Shown: positions 52,252 to 60,897 of the stretch, piece after piece
Position numbering within the stretch: position 1 is the stretch's first letter
Layout: each line of letters starts with the position of its first letter
Assembly (NCBI RefSeq): GCF_009827315.1
Contig: NZ_WTYF01000004.1
Span: 2,170,001-2,234,000 of the forward strand
DNA: 64,000 nt
Source: Qipengyuania gaetbuli
GTDB lineage: Bacteria > Pseudomonadota > Alphaproteobacteria > Sphingomonadales > Sphingomonadaceae
Direction: 5' to 3'
Program-made: the position numbers and the translations under genes
The notes under the pieces: generated by a model
What the model saw: only the letters and a program-made list of their open reading frames with translations
Database searches by the model: none
What the model was told of the DNA's origin: nothing

Positions 52252-54777
52252 ATGAAGTTCAAATATCTCCTGGCCACGTCGGTGGCTGGTATCGCAGCTG
52301 CAGGCGCAATGCCCGCCGCAGCCCAGTCGACCGGTTCGATCGACTTCGAAGATGACGATGTGATCATCGTTACCGGCACCACCGATAACGGTGTCGGCGG
52401 CGTCGAAATCCCGAACACCACCAAGGCGAAGCAGGTCCTCAACGAAGAGATCATCCGTCGCCAGCGTCCGGGCCAGACGGTCAACGACATCGTGAACCTG
52501 GTTCCCGGCGTAAGCTTCCAGAACAACGACCCCTGGGGTTCGTCGGGCGGTGGCTTCACCATCCGCGGCTTCAGCTCGGACCGCGTTTCGCAGACCCTCG
52601 ACGGCCTGCCGCTGAACGATTCGGGTAACTACGCCCTCTACACCAACCAGCAGGTCGACCCGGAAGTCCTCGAAGAGGTCAACGTCAACCTCGGCACCAC
52701 CGACGTCGACAGCCCGACCGCTTCGGCAACCGGCGGCACGATCAACATCCGTACGCGTGAGCCCAGCGACGATGCCGGCATCACTGCGACGATGACCTTC
52801 GGCGATGTCCTTTCGAAGGGCGCCGAAGACACCGTCTACATGCGCGGCTTCGTGATGCTCGACACCGGCGACATCACCGGCAACGGCCTCAAGATGTTCG
52901 GTTCGGCCAGCTACACCAGCTACGGCGTTCCCTATAACCCGTACGGCAAGATCGATAAGAAGCAGTTCAACGCCCGCATCTGGCAGGATCTGGGTTCGAA
53001 CGGCGACTTCGTCGCGATCTCGGGCCACTACAACGAGAACCGCAACAACTTCGCCGGCTCGGAAAGCATCGCCAACCTCCTGCCGCTGGCAGAAGACGGC
53101 GAAGTCGAAATCAACGGCGTCACCTACAACGACAAGGAAGGTCGCTTCCAGATCTACCAGGCGTTCGGTGACACCTACCCCTGCAGCATCGCGGCCGACG
53201 AGCTGGTCGGTGGTGTGGGCAACCCGGGCGTCAGCGACCGTTACGACGATCGCAGCGGCTGCGGTGCACCGTTCTACCGCCGCTACAACCCGTCGGACAC
53301 GGGCAACATCCGCGGCGCTTCGCGCTTCAGCATCGGCGACAGCCTGACCTTCACGTTCGATCCGAGCTACCAGTACGTCAAGGCGAACGGTGGCGGCCCC
53401 GACGACCTGCGTGAACAGTTCTTCACTGTGAACGGCGGCTCCTACACGGGTGCCTTCAACGGCGGTTACTACTTCGGACGCGACCTCAACGGCGACGGCG
53501 ACCTGCTTGACCGCCTGGCAGGTACCGACCCGAGCCAGACGACCACCGACCGTTACGGCGTCATTGCCAACCTGATCTACGACATCGCCGACAACCATCG
53601 TGCGCGTCTGACCTACACCTGGGACCGTGCACGTCACCGTCAGACGGGTGAGATCAGCGGCATGTACGAAAACGGCGAACCGTGGAACGTGTTCGCGATC
53701 GACGAGCCGGTGCTCGACGTCAACGGCAACCCGGTCCAGAAGCGTGACCGCCTGTCGTACGCCATCCTGCACCAGGTTTCGGCAGAGTACACCGGCCAGT
53801 TCGGCGACCTCACCGCGAAGCTGGCGCTGCGCGCTCCGTTCTTCACCCGTGAGCTGAACCAGAACTGCTTCACCACCTCGGCTGGCGGCTTCGTCGACTG
53901 TCCGAACCCGGGTGCCGACCTGTCGAACTACGTGAATGCTTCGTTCAACGACGACCACGCCGCGCCGCAGTCGCGTACCTACAAGTACGACGAACTGCTG
54001 CCGAACGTCGGCTTCACCTACGACATCAGCGACGCGATGTCGGTGTTCGGCAACTACGCCAAGGGCCTCTCGGTCCCCGGCACCGACCCGCTGTACGATT
54101 CGCTGTACTTCGCCGATGAAGACTTCGCTCGCCCGGTTCCGGAAACGACCGACAGCTTCGACCTCGGCATGCGTTACCAGAACGGTGACATCGAAGCCCA
54201 GCTTGGTGCCTACTACACCAAGTACAACAACCGCCTGGCGGTTGCGTTCGACCCCAATGCCAATGACGGCGAAGGCGAATTCGTCTTCCGTAACCTCGGC
54301 AAGGTCGACAAGTGGGGCATCGACGGCTCGATCGCCTACCGTCCGTCGCGCAACTCGCTCCTGTATGTTTTCGGTTCGTACAACGACTCGGAAATCCAGG
54401 ACGACGTGCTTGACGAAAACGGTGTGATCCCGACCGCCGGCAACCAGGAATCGGGTACGCCGACCTACTCGTTCGGTGGCCGCGGCCAGATCGCCTTCGG
54501 TGACTTCGAACTGGGCGCCCAGGTGAAGCACACCGGTCCGCGCTGGATCAACGACACCAACCAGGACAAGGCTCCGTCCTACACCGTGGTCGACCTCGAC
54601 GCGCGTATCACGCTCGGCGAATTCGCAACCGGCGGCGACGCAGCCATCCAGCTGAACCTCACCAACCTGTTCGATGAATATTACATCGGCTTCTTCGGTG
54701 GCTCGCTGGACGACTTCGGCTTCGCACAGATCGGTGCCCCGCGCGCCGGCAGCATCTCGCTGATCATCGGCTACTAA
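52252..54777 (+). CDS. TonB-dependent outer membrane receptor
   Basis: 841 residues: signal peptide (MKFKYLLATSVAGIAAAGAMPAAAQ), a plug domain starting near residue 60 (VLNEEIIRRQRPGQTVNDIVNLVPGV) with the typical TIRGFSSDRVSQTLDGLP, and a beta-barrel ending in a C-terminal Tyr. Substrate could be a siderophore, vitamin or sugar oligomer. Codon use differs from its neighbours, with many CGT (Arg) codons, as expected for a highly expressed gene. A terminator follows. A tonB gene is 3 kb downstream. Confidence 0.93.
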   Translation: MKFKYLLATSVAGIAAAGAMPAAAQSTGSIDFEDDDVIIVTGTTDNGVGGVEIPNTTKAKQVLNEEIIRRQRPGQTVNDIVNLVPGVSFQNNDPWGSSGGGFTIRGFSSDRVSQTLDGLPLNDSGNYALYTNQQVDPEVLEEVNVNLGTTDVDSPTASATGGTINIRTREPSDDAGITATMTFGDVLSKGAEDTVYMRGFVMLDTGDITGNGLKMFGSASYTSYGVPYNPYGKIDKKQFNARIWQDLGSNGDFVAISGHYNENRNNFAGSESIANLLPLAEDGEVEINGVTYNDKEGRFQIYQAFGDTYPCSIAADELVGGVGNPGVSDRYDDRSGCGAPFYRRYNPSDTGNIRGASRFSIGDSLTFTFDPSYQYVKANGGGPDDLREQFFTVNGGSYTGAFNGGYYFGRDLNGDGDLLDRLAGTDPSQTTTDRYGVIANLIYDIADNHRARLTYTWDRARHRQTGEISGMYENGEPWNVFAIDEPVLDVNGNPVQKRDRLSYAILHQVSAEYTGQFGDLTAKLALRAPFFTRELNQNCFTTSAGGFVDCPNPGADLSNYVNASFNDDHAAPQSRTYKYDELLPNVGFTYDISDAMSVFGNYAKGLSVPGTDPLYDSLYFADEDFARPVPETTDSFDLGMRYQNGDIEAQLGAYYTKYNNRLAVAFDPNANDGEGEFVFRNLGKVDKWGIDGSIAYRPSRNSLLYVFGSYNDSEIQDDVLDENGVIPTAGNQESGTPTYSFGGRGQIAFGDFELGAQVKHTGPRWINDTNQDKAPSYTVVDLDARITLGEFATGGDAAIQLNLTNLFDEYYIGFFGGSLDDFGFAQIGAPRAGSISLIIGY

Positions 54778-54802
54778 GCCGGATCGCGAACCGAAAAGAA
54801 GA

Positions 54803-54833
54803 GGGCGGCTCCCATGCGGGGCCGCCCTTTTTC
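54803..54833 (+). terminator. rho-independent terminator after the receptor gene
   Basis: GGGCGGC pairs with GCCGCCC, extended by CCC/GGG with a one-base bulge, followed by a run of five T. It lies 26 bases past the stop. Confidence 0.88.
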
Positions 54834-54850
54834 TTTGCCTGAAGGCCGGA

Positions 54851-57649
54851 TCAGGCCGCCGCGAGCAGTTCCTCGGCCAGCTTGCGCCGAACGAGCGGCT
54901 CCACATTGGAGCGCAGCGCACGTTCCAGCGCCGCCGCCTTTTCACCCAGGCTGTCTTCGCCGAACATGCCCGCAGTGCCGGCAAGCTTGTGTACCGTGCG
55001 AGCCAGTTCCTCGACCTGGACGCCCTCGAGAACGTCCTCCTCCACCGCAGCGGCAACCGCCTCGATCGCTTCGCTGCGGCGCGCTAGCCAGCGTTCCTGC
55101 ATTTCGGGTGAGTGGCCGGTCGCGGGAACAGGCCTGTCGGGCTGCCCCGAGGTCGCCGCAACGTCAGGCACGATGCTGACCGGCAGCCAGCGCGCAAGCG
55201 ATGCGGCAAGCTCTTCGAAGACGAGCGGTTTCGCGAGGTGCGCCTGCATCCCGGATTCCAGCGCAGCGGCAATGTCTTCGGGAAAGGCGTTTGCGGTGAG
55301 CGCGATGATCGGCAGGTCGCCCGGCGAGATCCCGCTCCGGCGGATTTCGCGCGTCGCGGTATAGCCGTCGCAACCGGGCATCTGGATATCCATCAGCACG
55401 ATGTCGAAAGGATCGCCGCTGTCCGCTGCATCGAGCACGGCCGCAATGGCCTCGGCGCCGTCATGCGCGATGCGTACCCTCTGTCCCAGGTCTTCGAGCA
55501 TGGCAGTCACGAGCATCCGGTTGATGTCGTGATCTTCGGCCAGCAGGATGCGACCGTTCGCCTTCGGAGCCGACATCTGGCCGGCCCGCCTTTCCTTCGG
55601 ACCCGGCCCGGGCAGTGCAGCCTTGGCATGTTCCAGCGGCACCCGCAGCGAAAAGCGCGAGCCGACGCCCGGCATCGAATCCACTCCCAGCGATCCGCCG
55701 AGAATTTCGGCGAGCTGCCGCGAAATGGCGAGGCCAAGGCCGGTCCCGCCGAACCTGCGGGTCGTGCTCGCCTCCTCCTGGACGAACGGATCGAAGATAT
55801 TGTCGATCCGGTCGGGGGCGATCCCGACCCCGCTGTCCTCGACATCGATCACGAGGTTCGAACCTTCGACGCGGACCGAGATATCCACCCGCCCTTTCTC
55901 GGTAAACTTCACCGCATTGCCCACGAGGTTGAGCAGGATCTGGCGTAGGCGCAGCGGGTCGCCGCGCAGAAGGTGCGGTATGTCCGGCGGACAGGACAGT
56001 GTCAGCGCGATACCCTTCTGGCCGGCGCCCGCCATATGCAGCCTGACGCAGTCGTCGATCAGGACCGGCAGGTCGAAGTCCTCGTAATTGATGACCAGCT
56101 GTCCGGATTCGATCTTCGAGATGTCGAGAATGTCGTTCAGCATCATCATCATCGAGCGGCCGGAACGCGAAATGAGATCGGCATAGCGGGCAGCTTCCGG
56201 ATCGAGTTCCATGCGGGTGAGGAGGTCCGCGAAACCCAGCACGCCGTTCATCGGGGTGCGGATTTCATGGCTCATGTTGGCGAGGAACTGCGCTTTTGCC
56301 CGTGCAGCGTTTTCCGCATGGCGGGTGGCCCGCTTGAGTTTCCTCTCCAACGCGACACGCTTGGTCACGTCGCGCGCAGACACGATGATGCCTTCGCGTT
56401 CTCCCGTCGCGCCGTCCAGCGCGAGCGCGCAATCGGCCTCGATGTAGACGGCCTCTCCAGCCGCATCGTCGAGGAAACGACGATAGGTGAACCGCTCGCT
56501 CTTGCTGCTTCCTGAAAGCAGCCGCTCCTGCGCTGCGGCGATGGCCTTGCGCGCTTCGGGATGGACCCGGTCCGACGTGCGGCGGCCGACGAACTCGCTA
56601 GGGTCCGCGCCGAGCACGTGGCGCGTCGAGGGAGAGGCGTAGGTGCATACGCCCTCCAGGTCGTATCTCAGGATCGCGTCGGTGATGTTGTCCGCCAGCA
56701 GTGCCATCTGCTTCTTGCCTTCGCGCACTTCGTGCAGCAGCCGTTCGCGCGTAGAGAGGATCGCGGCGACCGGGAAACCAACGAGCACCGAGGAGGCGAG
56801 AAATGCCTCGAGTACCAGCAACTGGGCGTGCAGGGGCATGGGCAGGAGGTTGATCGGGCCCGTGCCTGCCTGCGTGCAGATCAGCGCGATGGTCGCCACC
56901 TTCAGAACCGAGAATGCCGTGCCGAGGACGCCCAGGCGAAAAGCATGGCAGACGATAACCGGCGGCACGAGGAACAGCAGCGGGTAGGCGGTCTGCAGGA
57001 AGACCACCAGCGTCACGCCGGTGCCGACCGTGGTGATGACAGTCCATTCCAGGACCTCTCGCGTAGTGGGCCAGCGCGGACTTTGCAGTGTGTCCCAAAA
57101 AACGAGCACGGATGGCGCGATGATGATCATCGAGAGGGCATCGGATGCGGCCCATTGCAGCAGCCCGGCAAGCGATGCCCCGCCGCCGGACAGGACCAGC
57201 GAGGCGATTGTCGCCGATGCCAGCGGCGCCACCAGGCAGGCTCCGAAGACGAAGCGCAGCAGATCGCCTGTGTCACCCATCCGGGGGCGGGGACCAGCCA
57301 GCTTGCGGACGATTTCGACCGCGATCCAGATCTCCACGGCATTGGCCACGGAGAGAGCCAGCGCGGTGGACGCATCGTCGCCGACAATCCGGTTGGCCAA
57401 CAGATTGCCCGCGAACAGCGCGAGCAGGAACAGTCGCTCGTTCGGAAGGCGGGCGCGAAGCATGATCGCGACTGCAATCGCATTCGGCAGCCAGACGACG
57501 GCGATCCGCCCGGACCCGCGGGTCAGGTCGATGCTGGCGTAGGCGAGCAGGGCGAACCCGATGAAGCCCAGCAGGGCGGCAAGGACCATGCGCAAATCGA
57601 TGCGGCGGCTCCAGCCCGGCAGCGATAGGCGCAGTGGTTGCGTTGCCAT
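54851..57649 (-). CDS. MASE1-containing hybrid sensor histidine kinase with receiver and HPt
   Basis: 932 residues. A MASE1-like N-terminal membrane sensor (about eight helices, 20-300), a PAS domain (about 325-440), HisKA with phospho-acceptor His461 (NMSHEIRTPMNG), HATPase with GGTGLGLAI, a receiver with Asp754 (LMDIQMPG) and a C-terminal HPt with His887 (VHKLAGTAGMFG): a full phosphorelay in one chain. The start is the ATG with AGGAGA seven bases upstream. No response regulator adjacent, so its output partner is elsewhere. Divergent from tonB. Confidence 0.92.
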   Translation of the reverse strand: MATQPLRLSLPGWSRRIDLRMVLAALLGFIGFALLAYASIDLTRGSGRIAVVWLPNAIAVAIMLRARLPNERLFLLALFAGNLLANRIVGDDASTALALSVANAVEIWIAVEIVRKLAGPRPRMGDTGDLLRFVFGACLVAPLASATIASLVLSGGGASLAGLLQWAASDALSMIIIAPSVLVFWDTLQSPRWPTTREVLEWTVITTVGTGVTLVVFLQTAYPLLFLVPPVIVCHAFRLGVLGTAFSVLKVATIALICTQAGTGPINLLPMPLHAQLLVLEAFLASSVLVGFPVAAILSTRERLLHEVREGKKQMALLADNITDAILRYDLEGVCTYASPSTRHVLGADPSEFVGRRTSDRVHPEARKAIAAAQERLLSGSSKSERFTYRRFLDDAAGEAVYIEADCALALDGATGEREGIIVSARDVTKRVALERKLKRATRHAENAARAKAQFLANMSHEIRTPMNGVLGFADLLTRMELDPEAARYADLISRSGRSMMMMLNDILDISKIESGQLVINYEDFDLPVLIDDCVRLHMAGAGQKGIALTLSCPPDIPHLLRGDPLRLRQILLNLVGNAVKFTEKGRVDISVRVEGSNLVIDVEDSGVGIAPDRIDNIFDPFVQEEASTTRRFGGTGLGLAISRQLAEILGGSLGVDSMPGVGSRFSLRVPLEHAKAALPGPGPKERRAGQMSAPKANGRILLAEDHDINRMLVTAMLEDLGQRVRIAHDGAEAIAAVLDAADSGDPFDIVLMDIQMPGCDGYTATREIRRSGISPGDLPIIALTANAFPEDIAAALESGMQAHLAKPLVFEELAASLARWLPVSIVPDVAATSGQPDRPVPATGHSPEMQERWLARRSEAIEAVAAAVEEDVLEGVQVEELARTVHKLAGTAGMFGEDSLGEKAAALERALRSNVEPLVRRKLAEELLAAA

Positions 57650-57722
57650 AAACGATCTCCTAGCCATGACCCGAGTGGCGGGCGGGTCGGAACAGGTGCG
57701 CCCCCTTTTCCGTTGGGGTGCA

Positions 57723-58448
57723 ATGACCGAAAGCGAAACCCGGTTCAGCACAGCTAGGAGGCGGCCCAACGCTTGGGTTATCGCCCTCATACTGTTGATT
57801 CATTTGGGAATCTTCTACGCACTAATACGTGCCCTGGCGCCGGGCGTTGTCGCCACGGTGGAGCGCGAGGTCGTCTCTGCCTTCACGGTGACCGTCACCA
57901 CGCCGGAAGAGGAAACGCCCGAGGTCGAGCCTCAACCGGACGAGGGCGCGCAGGGCGATCCGGGCCGCGAGGCAGTGCCGCAGCCGGTAACTGCGCCAAT
58001 GCCGCGCCGGCAGGTGCGCGAGGACCGGCCCGTGCCGCGCGCCTCCTCGACCGGAAGCGCGACGGACTCAGGGGCTACCCAATCGGGCGATGGCACGGGT
58101 GCTGCCGGAAGCGGTCTCGGCACGGGTGCGGGACGCGGCGGCGGCGGGCAGGGCGGCGTCGCTGCGACGAAGCCGGTGCTAGTTCGCGCAATTACGGACG
58201 CCAGTGCCTTTCCCGTCCCGCCCGGCGGGCGCGAGGCGCGGATCGGGAAGTCCGTGATCGTGAAGCTGACCGTGTCGGCGGAAGGCCGCGCGGTGACCTG
58301 TTCAATCTACCGCGCCAGCCCGTTTCCCGAAACCGATGCGACTGTGTGCAGACTGGCGCTGGACCAGTTGCGGTTCGAACCCGCGCGCAATTCCGAAGGC
58401 CAGCCGGTATCGGCGCCCTTCTATTACCAGCAGCGGTTCTTCAACTAG
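57723..58448 (+). CDS. tonB: energy transducer TonB
   Basis: 241 residues: membrane anchor about 17-36, containing the TonB-type His27, a Pro/Glu then Gly/Ser-rich linker (about 50-150), and a TonB C-terminal domain from about 165 with VIVKLTVSAEGRAVTCSIYRAS and the final FEPARN. Couples the proton gradient to outer-membrane receptors such as the one at 52252. No exbB/exbD adjacent. Confidence 0.88.
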   Translation: MTESETRFSTARRRPNAWVIALILLIHLGIFYALIRALAPGVVATVEREVVSAFTVTVTTPEEETPEVEPQPDEGAQGDPGREAVPQPVTAPMPRRQVREDRPVPRASSTGSATDSGATQSGDGTGAAGSGLGTGAGRGGGGQGGVAATKPVLVRAITDASAFPVPPGGREARIGKSVIVKLTVSAEGRAVTCSIYRASPFPETDATVCRLALDQLRFEPARNSEGQPVSAPFYYQQRFFN

Positions 58449-58458
58449 GGGGTGGGCG

Positions 58459-58767
58459 TCAGGCCTTGGGCGGGGCGAGCAGCTTCTCGCCCTTGCTCTT
58501 GATGGCGCCCTTGATCATCGGTTCGACGAAGGACAGCGCGAGCGGGATATCGACTTCGAAGACCACCTGCTTGTCCTCTACCAGCACGCGCGACTTGAGC
58601 GTCTGGCCCATGGTGGTGACATCGACATTCATCGTGTCCTCGTTGGCCCAGGACACGGCCACGTCGGCCATGCCGCCCGGCACGACCTCGGCGATTTCGT
58701 GGCTGTGATCGGACAGCCGGCGGCGGACCTCTTCCTTGGGAAGTTCGTGGGCGATCGGGACGCGCAT
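58459..58767 (-). CDS. polyhydroxyalkanoic acid granule-associated family protein
   Basis: 102 residues of the PHA_gran_rgn (PF09650) family: starts RVPIAHELPKEEVRRRLSDHS, later VSWANEDTMNVDVTTMGQTLKSRV and a C-terminal helical EPMIKGAIKSKGEKLL. Family role in PHA granules is presumed rather than shown. Its ATG shares one base with the XpaC stop, so it is the third gene of a TelA-XpaC-PHA unit. Confidence 0.82.
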   Translation of the reverse strand: MRVPIAHELPKEEVRRRLSDHSHEIAEVVPGGMADVAVSWANEDTMNVDVTTMGQTLKSRVLVEDKQVVFEVDIPLALSFVEPMIKGAIKSKGEKLLAPPKA

Positions 58768-59525
58768 CAGCTCTTGTGCTCCAGTTGCGGGCTGGTCTCG
58801 GCACCGCTGCCGAACTTGTAATCGAGGTACCGGTGCTTGATCGCCAGGGCGTCGAGCGAGCCTTCGGCCAGCTGGCGCGTGATCGAATCGATTTCGCCGC
58901 TGATCTTGGAAAGGCTGTCGGTCAGTTGCTCGTCGGGCGTCACGCCGGCGCGCTTTTCGGTGCGCAAATGCGCGGGGATCTTGCGGTAGCTGTCGACCAT
59001 CTCGGGCAATTGCTCGCCCACCAAGCTGCGGATTTCGCGCGCCTTGGGGTGGTTCTGGTCGAGCCCGTCGAGCTGGTAGCCAAGCCCGTCGAGCTGCACG
59101 CCGATCTGGTCGACGAGATTAACCGCCGGCGGGGGCAAGGCTGGGCGCTGGTGTTCCAGCCACAGCTCGGTGCGCGCGACCATCTGCTGGACATTGCCCT
59201 TGTTGATCTCCGCACGCTTGGGGACCTTCATCTTGGGGTAATTGCCGAAGATGCCCACCGCGACGACGCTTGCAACGATCAGGACCATGATGCCGGCAAA
59301 GCCGATGCCGTCGACGATCAGGCCCAGCACGCCCATGCCGACCCACAGGGCGAACAGGGCGATGACCACATTGCGCACCTTGGTCATCAGGTGCTTGCGC
59401 TTTTCTCTCGCCGATCCTTCGCCGATGGACACGGTGCGGCGGTGACGACCGCCTGAACGGTTGTCATCGCGCAGGCGGCGGCCTTCTTCGATCAGGCGCT
59501 GGCTTTCGCGGGTAAGGTCGCCCAA
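58767..59525 (-). CDS. XpaC-like membrane protein
   Basis: 252 residues, TTG start with GGGAG upstream. Basic N-terminus, two hydrophobic segments (about 49-70 and 75-93), then a helical region with VDQIGVQLDGLGYQLDGLDQNHP repeats, consistent with the XpaC family that in Bacillus is paired with TelA. It follows TelA by 10 bases. Function not firmly known. Confidence 0.75.
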   Translation of the reverse strand: MGDLTRESQRLIEEGRRLRDDNRSGGRHRRTVSIGEGSAREKRKHLMTKVRNVVIALFALWVGMGVLGLIVDGIGFAGIMVLIVASVVAVGIFGNYPKMKVPKRAEINKGNVQQMVARTELWLEHQRPALPPPAVNLVDQIGVQLDGLGYQLDGLDQNHPKAREIRSLVGEQLPEMVDSYRKIPAHLRTEKRAGVTPDEQLTDSLSKISGEIDSITRQLAEGSLDALAIKHRYLDYKFGSGAETSPQLEHKS

Positions 59526-59535
59526 GGCTTGCTCC

Positions 59536-60786
59536 CTATCCCTCGATGCTCAGCAGGCCGCTTTCGGCGACCTGCTTCTGCGCCTGGGCCTGCCCTTCGG
59601 CGCGGGCGATATAGCCCTTGGACTTCTCGACCTCGCTCGTAAGCAGGGTCACGGTCTGCTTCATGCTGTCGAGGGCGCGCAGCTTGAAGGCATCGACCTC
59701 GTCCATCGTGTCGTAGATGTTCTGGAAGGCGCGCTGGAGCGTTTCCAGGGGGATCGTGCTGGCGGCGGCCTGTTCGTGGATCTTGCCGGTCTGGTCGCGC
59801 AGCATGGTGCTGGTGGAATCGATGATGCCCGCGGTCGTTTCGTTGAGCGCGGTGATCTGGCCCAGCACGAGGCGCTGGTTGGTCATTGCTTCGGCGACGG
59901 TGACCGCGGTGCGCAGCGCGCCGACGGTGGTGGTGCTGGCGCGGTCGACGCCCTTCACCAGCTCGACATTGTTCTTCTTGACCAGGTCGAGGGCGAGGTA
60001 GCCCTGAACGCTCACAGCCATCTGGGTGAGCAGGTCCTGCGTGCGCTGGCGGACATAGAACAGCGCGGTCTCGCGCACGGCCTTGGCCTTGGCCGGATCG
60101 GTCGCGTCGAGTTCGGCGGCCTTTTCTTCCAGCTTCTGGTCCAGCGTGTTGGAGATGTGGATCATCTGTTCCAGATTGCCCATCGCCTCCCACAGCTTCT
60201 GCCGCTCGACGTCGATCGCGGCATTGTCCATGATCAGTTCGTCCTTGCCGCTGGCAAGGTTCAGGAGGATCGACTGGATGTGCGTCTGCGCGCTCTGATA
60301 GGAGCGGAAATAGTTCGTCAGCTTGTTGCCGAAAGGAATGATCCCGAGGAACTTTCGCGTGCCAGACAGCTTGCCGCGTTTGCCAGGGTCGAGATCCTCC
60401 ACCACGCGGCGCAGCTCGGCGAGGTTGGCGCCAACGCCTTCGTCCTTGTCCATCGCGCGCACGGGGCGATCGAGGAAGCGGTTGGACATGCCGGCGGCCG
60501 CCATGATTTCCTTGCGGCCCATGTTGGTCAGCTGGTCGACCTTCTTGCCGAATTCGGGCGAATTGGCGTCCTGCGCGATGAGGTCGGCGACGAAGCCGTC
60601 GACCTTGGTTTCCAGCTTGCTCTTCACCTCGTCCGACACGGGAACGAGCCCGGCGGCCTTCTCGGGCGCGACGGCGGGCACCGGATCGGGCGGCGTCAGG
60701 TCGAATTCGGGCGGAGCCATGGTCGCCGTGGCGGCGGGCTTGGCTGCGGACGGAGCGGCGGCTGCCTGAGGTTTTTCGTCACTCAT
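59536..60786 (-). CDS. TelA/KlaA family toxic anion resistance protein
   Basis: 416 residues, a low-complexity Ala/Pro N-terminus followed by a mostly helical body with the TelA motifs (DNAAIDVERQKLWEAMGNLEQMI, DLVKKNNVELVKGVDRAS). Linked to tellurite or other toxic-anion and envelope-stress resistance; the molecular activity is unsettled. First gene of the unit with XpaC and the PHA protein. Confidence 0.85.
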   Translation of the reverse strand: MSDEKPQAAAAPSAAKPAATATMAPPEFDLTPPDPVPAVAPEKAAGLVPVSDEVKSKLETKVDGFVADLIAQDANSPEFGKKVDQLTNMGRKEIMAAAGMSNRFLDRPVRAMDKDEGVGANLAELRRVVEDLDPGKRGKLSGTRKFLGIIPFGNKLTNYFRSYQSAQTHIQSILLNLASGKDELIMDNAAIDVERQKLWEAMGNLEQMIHISNTLDQKLEEKAAELDATDPAKAKAVRETALFYVRQRTQDLLTQMAVSVQGYLALDLVKKNNVELVKGVDRASTTTVGALRTAVTVAEAMTNQRLVLGQITALNETTAGIIDSTSTMLRDQTGKIHEQAAASTIPLETLQRAFQNIYDTMDEVDAFKLRALDSMKQTVTLLTSEVEKSKGYIARAEGQAQAQKQVAESGLLSIEG

Positions 60787-60897
60787 GGAACTACAAGAGG
60801 CCTCCCAGAAGATTTCCTTCTGTATTAGGTCTCTATAACACGAGTTTCAAGGTGCCATCGCAGGACAGCACGTTGAATTGCGACGGATCGCCTTGAA

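Noticed and set aside
52153..55056. A 967-codon open frame antisense to the TonB-dependent receptor
   Set aside because: Its translation is a Val/Arg/Asp-rich repeat-like sequence with no domain, and it arises from strong codon bias of the real receptor gene, which has a signal peptide, plug and barrel.
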